Below, one piece after another: positions 23,101 through 34,100 of a stretch of 64,000 nt of DNA. The stretch is from Amaranthus tricolor. Its lineage: Eukaryota > Streptophyta > Magnoliopsida > Caryophyllales > Amaranthaceae. The stretch lies in the NCBI RefSeq assembly GCF_026212465.1, contig NC_080057.1, forward strand, positions 24,640,647 through 24,704,646, written 5' to 3'. Within the stretch, counting starts at the first letter, position 1. Each line of letters starts with the position of its first letter. The notes under the pieces were generated by a model. The model saw only the letters and a program-made list of their open reading frames with translations. It did not search any database and was not told where the DNA came from. The position numbers and the translations under genes were made by a program.

Positions 23101-23938
23101 CAGCTTCCTTTGTTAACAGACTCTTTACCTTTTTTGAAACCCTCTGCCTTTGTTCGCTGTTATTAAGTGCGAACATTCTAAACTTCAGATTTGGGAAAAA
23201 ACTGCTTATCTTGGAAAATAGTTTTAAAATTTTACTATAATTTGAATTTTTTATAATTTTTTGCTTATTTATTTTAAATTTTCGGTAGAACATAGACGTG
23301 TGGATTTAAGCAATTAGGCATTTGTTTGGTGTTCTAGGAAGCTTATCATGATGAGATTCTTAATTGGAATGCATTTGTTGAAGTACGTCTACAAATTCAC
23401 AAATCACAATTCTCCTTTGTCTCTTTTTAGATTTAAACTGATAGTGACACTTTTTTTTGGTAACATATTAGTATTGCCTATTGGTAGAGAATAGATAAAG
23501 TTCCATACATCTACCACCTTTATTTGTACGTTTATGCTATAAAATTGTTACTTTCTCTTGTATCATTAAATTTGCTACATAATTTACAGAAAATGGGCGA
23601 TGGAGAAGCTAGTATACAGGAACGTGAAGAAAGTGGCGAGAAGGGATCGAAAGTATGCCATACAACCACGAAATGTGCTAGCCACCGGGGTTCACTTGTC
23701 TAAAAACTTCTTTGGTGAGTCCGCTCCTAAAACTGAGAAATTGATCAAGTATTTTCATTACCATGGCACTATTGTGGAGCGTCGAGACACTTGCAAGCAC
23801 TTTTTAAATCGTACTAAATCTACTAAACTAGGGGATGTCCCTTTTGTGCTCGAAACTAGCATGCGCCCGCTTGCTCGACTTGTCAAGAAGTTTGAGCTAG
23901 AAACTATTGGATCTAAGCTTGAATCTACGAAGTTATAA
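17136..23938 (+). CDS. GALS: Galactan beta-1,4-galactosyltransferase, GT92 family (GALS-like)
   Basis: Two exons, 17136-18232 and 23590-23938, joined in phase 2 (donor gtaagt, acceptor ttacag), give 481 residues, close to the usual GALS length. This type II Golgi enzyme extends beta-1,4-galactan side chains of rhamnogalacturonan I from UDP-Gal. Visible features: a basic cytoplasmic tail, a membrane anchor at about residues 29-48, a Pro/Asp-rich stem (DPDPDPNP), then the GT92 domain with FEFLYCGSPLYG, MREWIAYHVRLFG and the metal-binding DVD at residues 318-320 inside FFFDVDEYIYV. Exon 2 supplies the family's RRDRKYAIQPRN, ATGVHLS and KYFHYHGTI blocks. Read-through of exon 1 ends at once in the donor TAA. 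The 5.36 kb intron is filled with MITEs and a MULE foldback. The exact GALS paralogue is not certain. Confidence 0.93.
19766..20024. repeat. Stowaway-like MITE in GALS intron
   Basis: Ends tactttcatcgtttcaaaata and (reverse complement) tactttcccgttcatatta are inverted and flanked by TA, as in the CTCCCTCCGT MITE family. Confidence 0.5.
20173..20446. mobile_element. hAT-type MITE with 8-bp duplication (7/8), nested in older repeat
   Basis: Ends cagtgtcgtttttg and, from the other side, cagggtcgttcctg. The flanks are ttaattgg (20165-20172) and ataattgg (20447-20454), 7 of 8 matching. Removing it rejoins the surrounding dispersed repeat, which confirms both boundaries. 274 bp, non-coding. Confidence 0.75.
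21372..21818. repeat. Foldback element plus extra half-copy (aagttcgtattatt family)
   Basis: The left arm (ggaaaaattacactgaata from 21372) is the inverse of the right arm ending near 21641, around a short centre. A further copy of the right arm alone follows at about 21700-21818. Motifs such as aagttcgtattattgtagga recur. Related but diverged arms occur at 47787-47928, 48195-48331, 52340-52472 and 52976-53104. Confidence 0.65.
21965..22222. repeat. Stowaway-like MITE
   Basis: Ends cttcctccgttc and gaacggaggaag are perfect inverted repeats, flanked by TA on both sides (21963-21964 and 22223-22224). 258 bp. It serves as the intact reference for the split copy at 15254-16470. Confidence 0.75.
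22836..23283. mobile_element. Foldback Mutator-like element, second copy (in GALS intron)
   Basis: Long inverted arms begin gaaactttgaaacaaataag (22836) and, from the right end at 23283, gaaaatttaaaataaataag. The flanks are ggtgggaca (22827-22835) and ggtagaaca (23284-23292), 7/9 matching, consistent with an aged 9-bp duplication. The centre has several gttcgctgtta / taacagcgaac palindromes, a variant of the array at 3.9-4.1 kb. The open frames on both strands here are by-products of the symmetry. Confidence 0.75.
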
Positions 23939-23947
23939 CACACACTA

Positions 23948-24212
23948 ACAACCCGCTTGGTAACAAATTAAATCATAAATAGGGGTATGGTGTAACTTTC
24001 CATAACAAAATAACAAATAATTAAATTTCATTACCATTTAACGCCATTTTTTCAAGCAATAATATATGAGAATGAATTTTATGAAGGAAAAAAACACAGT
24101 TTTTGAAGTTAGACAAGCATGAGTATGAACTTTTTACATGCTTTTTTTAGCAACGTTACACTAAAATTTTATCCCCATTTATTTTCTAATGTCGTGTACC
24201 AAACGGGCTGCA
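23948..24212. repeat. MITE, CCCGYTTGGTA ends, just downstream of GALS stop
   Basis: Left end acccgcttggtaac and right end gtaccaaacgggct are inverted. About 265 bp, starting ten bases after the GALS stop, so probably within its 3' UTR or polyadenylation region. Confidence 0.6.
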
Positions 24213-25135
24213 ATTAGTTAGAGTATTATATTGGGAAAGCCAAAGCATAGAGGTTTTTGACTTGAAATCTTGAAAATCAACAATGACACAAGGTTGAAGC
24301 AAAACTACGCTAGGGTTTCATTTCCCCATTCTTCTCCTTAGCTTCTTGATGGACATAATATACAATTTGTATTTTTTTTATTTTTCTTATTTTTTGTTGA
24401 CATTTTATGAGTAGGATATTGTAGCGTAATTTACGCTAATGTATTTTGTATACCAAGATGCACTCATTTGTTTTATTTATATAATAATATAGGTAATAAA
24501 ATTTTGTTTATTCAAAATATCCCCTTTTACTTTTATGACCGGTTTGTTTTTCGTCACTTATAGAAATAATTAATTTTCTTTCACCTTTACTTGTATACCC
24601 TTTTATAAATAATTGCATATTTGCCAAAAGGTATAAGTAACATGCTTAAAAGATGCACATATTTAGATGACAATTCTACAAATAATATAAACCTTTGTAA
24701 ACTTTTGCTTTTTAATGTTGAAGATACACTTTAAGAATGGGTGAGAGTTTCACCTTGAAGCCACAAAGTAGTGTACAATGTTTACATTAATCACCTAAAC
24801 TGATTGTTGCTGAGTAACTTTACAAATGTTGGGACGAAGTAAAAATTGACAAATTTTATGAAGACTCTGTACAATTTTGTATTTTTAGACACCTAACATA
24901 TACTAGATAATTTAATATTGAAGCTCTAATTTTTCGAAATTCTATACGGTTGAACATGCTCAAAATACTTTCTACCAAACAATAGCCTCACAGTCGAGCC
25001 GTTTAGGTTTAAACCCAACTAGTTTTCCAAACAATAGAATATCACAACAAAATCGAATATGTATGTTGTCGAATACCTTAAAACTTATTCTATACAAAAT
25101 TATACAGAGTAATTCGATAATAACGTCTACGAGCT
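24213..25135. other. Intergenic region between convergent GALS and POLH
   Basis: No gene seen. About 24880-24970 holds a dispersed repeat (acctaacatatacta ... tttcgaaattctat) that recurs at about 39555-39645 and, inverted, at about 53490-53600. Confidence 0.5.
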
Positions 25136-28100
25136 TTAGCCTTTGGACGGTAAGAAATAGGAAGTAATACTACCGCGCTTGGGTGTATCAGTATGATGCT
25201 GCTTCTGAGGTCGAATCCAATCACGAAGTTCTTCCTGAATGTCTGCTGGCAACTCCTCCAATATAGTTGGATCAATCTCATTAGCATTGTAACTCCATCT
25301 TTCTCTTTTACCCATATTCCGACTACTTTGAACTGCATTACTACCTTCAAAATTCCACCGGATTCAGACAATATTAGATCTTGTTTATTCAAAAAAAAAA
25401 GAAAGTGTGAGATGGTCTCACCGTAAGACGTTACCCATAGTAGAGGTGTTCATTTGAGTCATCGGGTTGATTTTGAGTTAGATGTTTCAAGTCGATTTGA
25501 AATCGGGTTTTGTGTCCATATTGCTTTTAACATAATTGTAAATCGTTTTTGAAGTTGGGTCAAATCGGGTTCGGTAACAAGGTTGAGTAAATTTCGGGTC
25601 ATCAGGTCTATTTTGAACACCTCTACGGACATACATGGGTTGAATAGCACAATTAATACAACTATTTACACATAAGTTTTTTATTTTGAGCCAGACGAGA
25701 GATAGTTACTCAAGAGAAGTAGCTCAAAAAAAAATTAATAGACGTCAGTCGGTCTTCCATTATCAAACATAAATAAAATGGAGGAACATAAAGCCAATGC
25801 CACTTTAAATTATAAATTTTTAAGAGATGCGACTCTACGGTGTCAAGGAATTTCTCCTAAAATGAAAAGGTTTGGAAGGAAAACTTATTTACCTTCCCTT
25901 TCATTCCTCTTTAACATCCAAACACACTCATGAATGTTACAAATCCTAAGTACAGACTCATCATCAGCATCAAGCATCATCATCCCTTGTACATCCCGCT
26001 CATGTAAGTCATGATCATGGTATGGGATGATTGGAAGACGGCATATCGACACATCATACCCAGATACCCTTATAGAGGGAGATAAGGATGTTGAGGCCAG
26101 AATTCAAAGGTCAAAAACTTCAGCAGTTTAAGAAATTCAAATCTAAGCATATAAAATAGAAGTTCAAGTTTGCTTAATGATTCACATCTGAGAAAAGTTA
26201 ATCAATACCAGAACAAGATGGCGTATCGGTATCCTTGAGTACCCCATTCGATTCATGCTTCAACTGGGAGCAAGTATAGTCGGATCTCTTTAGAAAGCTC
26301 AAAATTGAAGGTGTGCCCTGGTTTAAAGTGGGAGCACATAACTTAGGTTCCTCGAGCTGTAATAGCCATAATAAAACGCAAAGAGTTCACAGTTTCACAC
26401 AGAAAGTTTCATGAATGAGAAAAAACATGCAAGCACATCAAAAAGGAATCTGGAGTTTGCTATCAGCATAACTTTTTATTTTATAATAATTTAATTTTTG
26501 TCATTAGTTTGTTAATATCAATTATTCACAGCTAATTAGTGAAAAGTTGGATTATTAATATCAATTTTTCCTTTATATATAAAGAAAACTTATCTAACAA
26601 ACACATTTTTAGAAAAAAACTCTAAACTACTAGTACAATAATTGAAACTAACCGAATAACACATGTGGTATCTTATTATTAGTATAAAAACTCCAAACTA
26701 GCTATAAATAATTCATCGCCAAGGTTAACTCTTATTAATCGATTGAAAAAGAAAAGGTTCAGTAAATTATCAATCACACGATAAATATCTAATATTTAAT
26801 ACCTTCCTTGACAATGGTAATCTAGAATATTAAACACAATGAATAGTAAGCAGTTGCAGTGTTTATCTCAGACAACAAACAAATGCAGATGCAATATTAT
26901 ATTGCCTCTTCAAAGCATCCATCATGAATGCAATCAAAAAATCCAATACAACTATCAAAACAAGAATGGCGTACCTTTGTTTTAGATTTTTTTACTTCTC
27001 GATCCTGTATTTTTGAAGCGGGACTTAAAATCGACAAAACAGGCTCATCATCATGAAACTTATATGGTGGCTCATCTTGGACGATCTCCGAGCAATATTT
27101 TCTTTCTAAATATGAACCCACAAGATTACAAGAAACTGAGCAAAAAAGGAGTAAATGCATCAACTTAATAAACCATAGCTCTGTTTATAGAGCAGAGAGT
27201 ACCATTTATGGCTAATTCCAAGCTTGCATCAACTGGTGCGGTGTCCGACAATGAGCAAGATGTAGGAGCTTTGTCCACCAAAGAGCAGGGTATAATGTCG
27301 TCCTGGGAAATTTCTGTGACTATTCTGGCTGTCTAAGTGGAGAAATGAATAGAAACAAGCAATAGATAAGTCATACCAGTGTCACATGATTCGCTAATCA
27401 CGTTGCGAAGCGTAAATTGAAAAAGCGAATTATGGTTGGTTTTAGGTTATTTTTGAACTATTTTGAGCGAATCACAAATTCGAAAGACGAACTAACTAGC
27501 AATCATGTTTCATTGAGTCATACAGATCACATGTTGGAAAATAATGGTGGGTCTTAACTAAAAAAATAAAAGGATAAAATGTAGACAAGAAAATTAAATA
27601 TTTAAAGCGGTTATTTCTTCCTTTGACCTACATTTTCATACTCTTTCGGAACACATATTGTTGTGAGACGGTCTCTCGAGAGACGCATTATATATATAGG
27701 CTAAATAGCCCAATTAATACATTAAAGAGAAAATAAGAATGTGGGCTTTTTGTTTTGAGATCGTCTCTTTGAGAGACGGTCTCTCACAAAAGTAGTTGCT
27801 TTTGGAATTATTTCCAAATAACGAACAAATAGGTACACCCAAACAATGATGCAATAGCTCAGAATATCACAACCTTTCATTCATGTTTCTGCAAACCATT
27901 CTCTTTTCACATACATTAATCATAGCTCCCACATCAAGTGTGGCCAACCCATGAAATGAAAAAAAGGCTAAGGTGCACTAAGATAATAGGGGTCCAAGAA
28001 ACTCAGCGCAAAGCAGAGGAGTCAGGATGCGAGGCAAGTGAAGTACCAACCATTGAACCATATCAATAGATAGCACAATAGTAAACATAACTGGGAGAAA

Positions 28101-31100
28101 CAAAGTAAATTAGTGACAGTAATAACAACAAAGCAAACTAACGTAAGCATAAACATTCATGCACACAATCCATTTTGAGAAAAAATTTGAGCTTATTGCA
28201 GGGAGGAAAGTTTTCCATAAGCAAAGAAAAACCTGATCTTTCAGAGACTGTGCCTTGTCCTCATTCTGATCTAAACAAGAAAAGTCGTGCATAGTAGCGC
28301 TTTCTTCCCCCTCAATAAGTAGACGATCCCCTGAGTTCTGCTTCTTCTCTGAAGCCAACACAATGCTTGTCACAAAGAGAAGAGATATTTGATGCTAAAA
28401 AACATTATAACATAGCAGAAGCAACCATAATATGAGAAGTAACGACAATAATAGAACAATGAACTTAAATTAGATATGATCCAAATATAAGTGCAACTAA
28501 TGATTAATCAATTATCAGCCTGAAATATACACTAAATAATGAAGTACTCTACAGTTTTTTCCTACCAGAACAACATATTTACACTTCAAAGTCCTCTACC
28601 TTATCACCTCCATCATAAGTCATAACCACTTATGTACCACTGTCAACCATTCACCATCACACAAGTGTGACTTGTCCACCTATCCTCACCACCACCAGTC
28701 TCATTACTCTCTCTAGTCTCTACCAAACTTTCTGATCAACCTAATAGCGAATACAATTTTATGATCACTTTCGTCATTCCCCCTTTTCCTATTCATACTT
28801 GTTTTCCTATTCACCCTCCAAATTGATACATTACGAAGAAAAAGACCAAAAAAAGCAAGTGGATGGAAGAATATGTTAATGACGTGAAGAGAGATAAAAT
28901 GAAAGTATGAGACTAAGACAGAGAATGTGGATTCAATGCCACAATAAAGGGGACAACCCAAAAAGGTGTATGTATCAATTTCAAAGACATGGATCGAGTA
29001 CAAACATCAAATATGCTATCTCAAGGCATGCACAACGCCCACATACAGAAATATCATTTAGTCAAAAAACTTCCATAATTCATGCACATGAATTTCACTT
29101 TCTCAGTTTTTCTCTCCACGAATTCTAGACAAGACTCAAGACCATTTAGTGCTGCCTAAGCCTATTTCATCAAGAAAGGGGGAAATTTCCCAACTATGCT
29201 AACAACCAATTTAGAGCAAACATTTCAGATTAATCATATAAAGACCGGAGTCTAATTCTAAGACTATGGTGATTTAAACCCCAAGTGTATAATAAAGCGA
29301 AAAGAATGCAAGACACATACATCCTTTCACCAGATAAAGGGGTATCATATGAATATTTGTCCTTTCTTTTGTGCCTGTCATTCCTTTATTGAAGCCGGTA
29401 AAAAAAAGAGGCAATAACCAATTAGCAGGAACATTGTATAACCTGAAAACTGGATAGATTCATCATCTTTCTCCTTTGATGAAATGACAGATACTCCACA
29501 TTGACTAGAAAAGAATTTTGTTATCGTAGAAGTTCCCTGTCCAAGCAAAAGAGAAACAATCAGAAACAACACATTTTCTGAAAATATTGCGAGAGAAGAA
29601 CAATATTGTCAAGGAGTGTAAAAGGCATAAGATTATAAGAGGTACAAGGAATTATAGATATCTCAAAGAGTACTTTAATCAGGATACTTCCATAAATATC
29701 CACAAAGCATCCCCAACTTTGAATCAAAATGCCGTACAACTTCGTTATAAAGTTATACAAATAAAAACTCAAAAGAGGATGACACTTAACAACTTTCTAC
29801 AAATAGATTAATTACTATGAAAGAAACTACATAAAATTTGGGCTAAGGCCTAGTAGCTTCTGGGCATCATTTGGGCCATCCCAGAGGGATATTGTTCAAA
29901 TGCACTAAGCAGACAAACCTATTTATCAGCTTCTAGTAAAATTGGACAATAAGCCAAGTACATGGTGTGAGTGGATTAATCATAAAATATGCACTCTAAG
30001 CAAGTGAAAAGGTCTACACATTAGGTATTAACTCAAGTGCTTTTTCACTGAGTTGATTAGCACAACCACGTCTTAGTAAAGAATACTACAGCATGGACTG
30101 CCTGAAGATCAACAGATACTGAAAGTAATCATGGTAACCCAAATTGTCTGTGAAGCTGATAGTGTGAATAAACCTCTTGACATAAGGAAAAGTTCATTTT
30201 TTTTTTTATTCAGAGACCATATGGTGAACCATCTAGGTAAAAATTAAGAAATCAGTTAACTCCCCAACATATTCTGCAGAAATTTCTGAGTACCCTTTTC
30301 TGTGATAATGATGGCCAAAAAGAAAAAAATAATAAAATATGTATTTAAAAATTGTACAGACTACTGATAGTAAAATACCAACAAGAAAGTTTTCTTAATG
30401 TTCCCTTTTGCAATGTTCCTTAAACTTGTAACACGACATTAAATTTTCCTTTCTCTTTCCTTCAATTAAGAACTTCAACAATGCCAAATCATTATTCCCC
30501 AATATGTGTTAGCTACATTAACAAAAAAACAAATCAACATGGGAGATTATCGCTAACAAAGAGTACTTTATTAAGCCTTTAATCTTTGATACTAATTTAC
30601 AACTAAGAACATCAATTTGAATGATTGTCCACATATATGCTCATCTTCCATTCATTTGTACACCCAAGAGAATGCTTTTGCAATTTTCAAGAGAAATCAA
30701 CTACAAATCTAACTCACATGTTCACAGTTATCACAAGTTTTTCAGATCTGGGTGGAGTATAATTGTTTCAAGTGCTCACGATGAGAGCCTATCGAAGAAT
30801 TAAAATATTCAAGAAAATTCTTAGCTAGGCAATTAACAATATATTTTGCACTTACTTGAGGTACACCAAGAATCTTGCTTGCCGAAATTGAAAGACCAGT
30901 CACTCGCCATCCATTGTTCTGATTTATGTCATTCTTGACTCCATGTGTTTCCATAAATTCCCGTAAACCAGCATGAAACATGCTTAAAGCATCCTCTTGA
31001 ATCTTAGGAGTTCCATATCTCAAAGGACACGACTTAGAAGGGAATTTCTTTTGGGATCCTGTGCTACTTGACTGTTAAAATAATTTTGCAGTGAACAAAA

Positions 31101-34100
31101 CAATGGGCGGAGGATACTAGAGCACCAATTCATCAGGAAAGTATAGAGCGAAGAACAGTCAAAATTCACCTTATATGCTGTGACATGTAAAGTGAGAATC
31201 TGAGCTATCCTCTTATTATGGTCCAAGTCCGCAATAAGACGCTCACTAAGTTCTTCACACAGTTGCTTTACCCAGTGTGAAACCTGGGAATGATACATGA
31301 AACAGGAGGTCACAAACCATCAATCAAATATACATAAAGCCTTGCGTAACATGCCAATCCTTTGTAAAACATTTACATCATGCTGCCATACATGCATGTA
31401 TAATTGTCAAAGCACGCAGGAAAAAGGAGAGAAATAATAACTATTCTCTTAAGTATTGTAAAAGCAGTCAAAAAGTACTGGTATTGCATAAGGTGAGATG
31501 AGAATAACATACTGTGTCAATCGACTTCAACGCACGCGGACCCGGAAATGTCTTCCCCGAACCATGACTCTTCGGTAATATCCGGCCCTTAACCTCTTCC
31601 CCACTGACCCCCCTTGCAATATTCCACAACCATGTTCTGTTTTTCCCATGAAAAGATCAAGTCAGTTGAAATGGTGTGATATTGTTATTTCATCTGAAAC
31701 CAGGAAAGAAAAAAAAATTGCACTCTCATTTTAGTCAATAACATTCCAAACCTTCTGCAGAAAATAAAAAATCAGGACCCAGAAAAGTATCATTTCTGAA
31801 AATATAATCCAAATATCATAGAATAATTTAATAGATAATTCTGATTTTCTTTAAAACCATGACAAAAATGTATGAGAGAGCACCATACAGCACCTAGACA
31901 GTGACCAAAATCATGACTACAACTGGAATTTTCTTCATTACCCTCTTCTAGGGCATACCTCAATTGCTAATCTGGAAAACATATAATAAAAGTATGCAAG
32001 AGTACAGTTGTATGACATTTGGTCATGTCAATTTTGGTTCTCAAAAATCAAAATTTAAACCCCACACTCCCACAGACTACATTGAAAGAACAACAGAACG
32101 AACAACAGCAAAGTTCAATGACAAAGATTTCCAAGTCCCACCTAAAATGGATCTTTAGACAAGTAAACCCAAAACCCATGACCTATAGCCACGTACATTA
32201 ATGAAATATTAAAAAACGTCCCCATTATGTAACAGCAAATGTTCTCGTTTCAGATTCTAAAAATCTGAACTCAAGGTAGAAATCAACTTCAATTCAATGA
32301 CCCACATCACAATTAATGTCCGTCTTCATGGTAGAGAAAGGATCTCCCTTTTTAATTCAAGAAATATAAACTCAAGGAAAAAGCAACTCAAATATGAAAT
32401 TAAACTTATCAAAGACAAATGCTTTCCTCAACAAGAAAAATGCACACATGTCATCTACAAAAAATGAGTGGACAATCTTACTCATACTGTGAGACTTCAA
32501 ATAAACATTAGGAACTCTAAAAACATAATCTAAACGAAATACAAGTCAATATTTCAAGTCACACAAACTAACCCAGTATTGAAACCATAACGTTCCTGGA
32601 GCTTCTGCTCCGAAAACTGCCGTAGCTCTCCAACCGTATTAATCTCTAAGTCACTTTTCAAGGAATCTCCAAGCTTTCCTCCCAATTGCTTCCTGAAATT
32701 AAGCGTTGCATGAGAGGAAGTAGCACATAAAAGAAACCAAATGTTGATGACAGAAGATGAATTGTTTGCACATAACAAACACAAGTAAGCAAAGTACAAA
32801 GTTGAAAACAAAAAATTTGCAATAACTTGGATTCAGCACAACTCTGGAAGCAACATAAAAAAGGAAAAAAGAATCACATTTTCTTTATTGGCCAGGACTC
32901 GAGAAACTTATCTACAGAAGCAGATGGCACAATTGTCTGTTGAGCAGGTTTGTTCAAGCCACTAGCTAATTTGGCCAGCATCTAGTACAAGTTTAATTCA
33001 AAGTTAATGAGACCACAGAGAACATAATGCTAAGATATAAAAATGAACAAGATTAGTTGCTTAAAAACAATATTTTGATTAGACAAAAACATTTAATCCC
33101 CACCTTATTATGAGCAATCCCTGCAGAGCATGTAAATTCAGTTTCTTTCAGGACTTGCTTCTGGAGTTCCGCAACAATAAGAGTTCCACAAGACAGCAAC
33201 TTATCATTATGGTCAGCATCACTTCTTTGGAGCCAAAATCTCACTTTGTCTTTGATATCAGTAACATTCTGAAAAAACACCAATCAAGTATAACTCATTA
33301 GCCTGGTAGGTACTAGAAATTAACTTCCCATCAAATGTTGTCAAATTCATCCTTGCATTAGTTGAGAGATGGAACCTCCCCCTACATCCCGATGTGGTAA
33401 TTATTATTGTAAAACTAGGAATGTAACGACCCACTACATTGCATTGTGGCAGTGTGATGAATCCATAGCGCTAGGACTAGGACTTATTGATCTAAGCAAG
33501 GAGTCGAATCCATAATGCAAAATACTGGACGCATCACTGCAAAGCAACTGTATGGTAAAGGTTTCTAAAGCTACTACATCAGCAATACACTATCTTCTGT
33601 TTCTTTTTGAGTTTATATCTTTTCTTCACATACATTCAAATCCATACAAAATCGTTCAAATTTTCATTTTTCTGTTTTATAATTTGACATCAAAATTAGG
33701 TCCAAATTCCAAGATCTTCATTAATAGAGATTTCCAGTGAATATGAAATCAAACTGTTTTAAATTGATGTGTTATGCATATTCTAAAAAATTTTTTAAAC
33801 AATTGTCTCGGTGATTTAAAATTCACAAATGTAAATATCAAACTTGTAATCATAAGTCCCAATTCCCTAAGAATTAGTATCTTTATGTAATGTTGAATGG
33901 AACCTTTACTCAAGTATATACGGAGTTTAAATTTTCGAATCTTTAAACCTCTCAAGTTTGAAATCTTCATACAAGAGAATAAGTGTTGATACTCTATGCC
34001 TATGTTGGGATTAGTTTGTAAGCTTTCATTTTTCTTGATGGAGCCAAAGATTTAAAATTCTTTGGTTTTGTATAACAAGGACCACAGAAAAATAGTACAT

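Noticed and set aside
22808..23293. Overlapping open frames of 161 aa (-) and 115 aa (+)
   Set aside because: They mirror each other because they lie in the arms and palindromes of the foldback element at 22836-23283. No family resemblance.
25090..25392. 100-residue open frame (-) at the POLH 3' end
   Set aside because: Wrong frame; the real last exon of POLH is read in another frame and gives the ubiquitin-binding and PCNA motifs.
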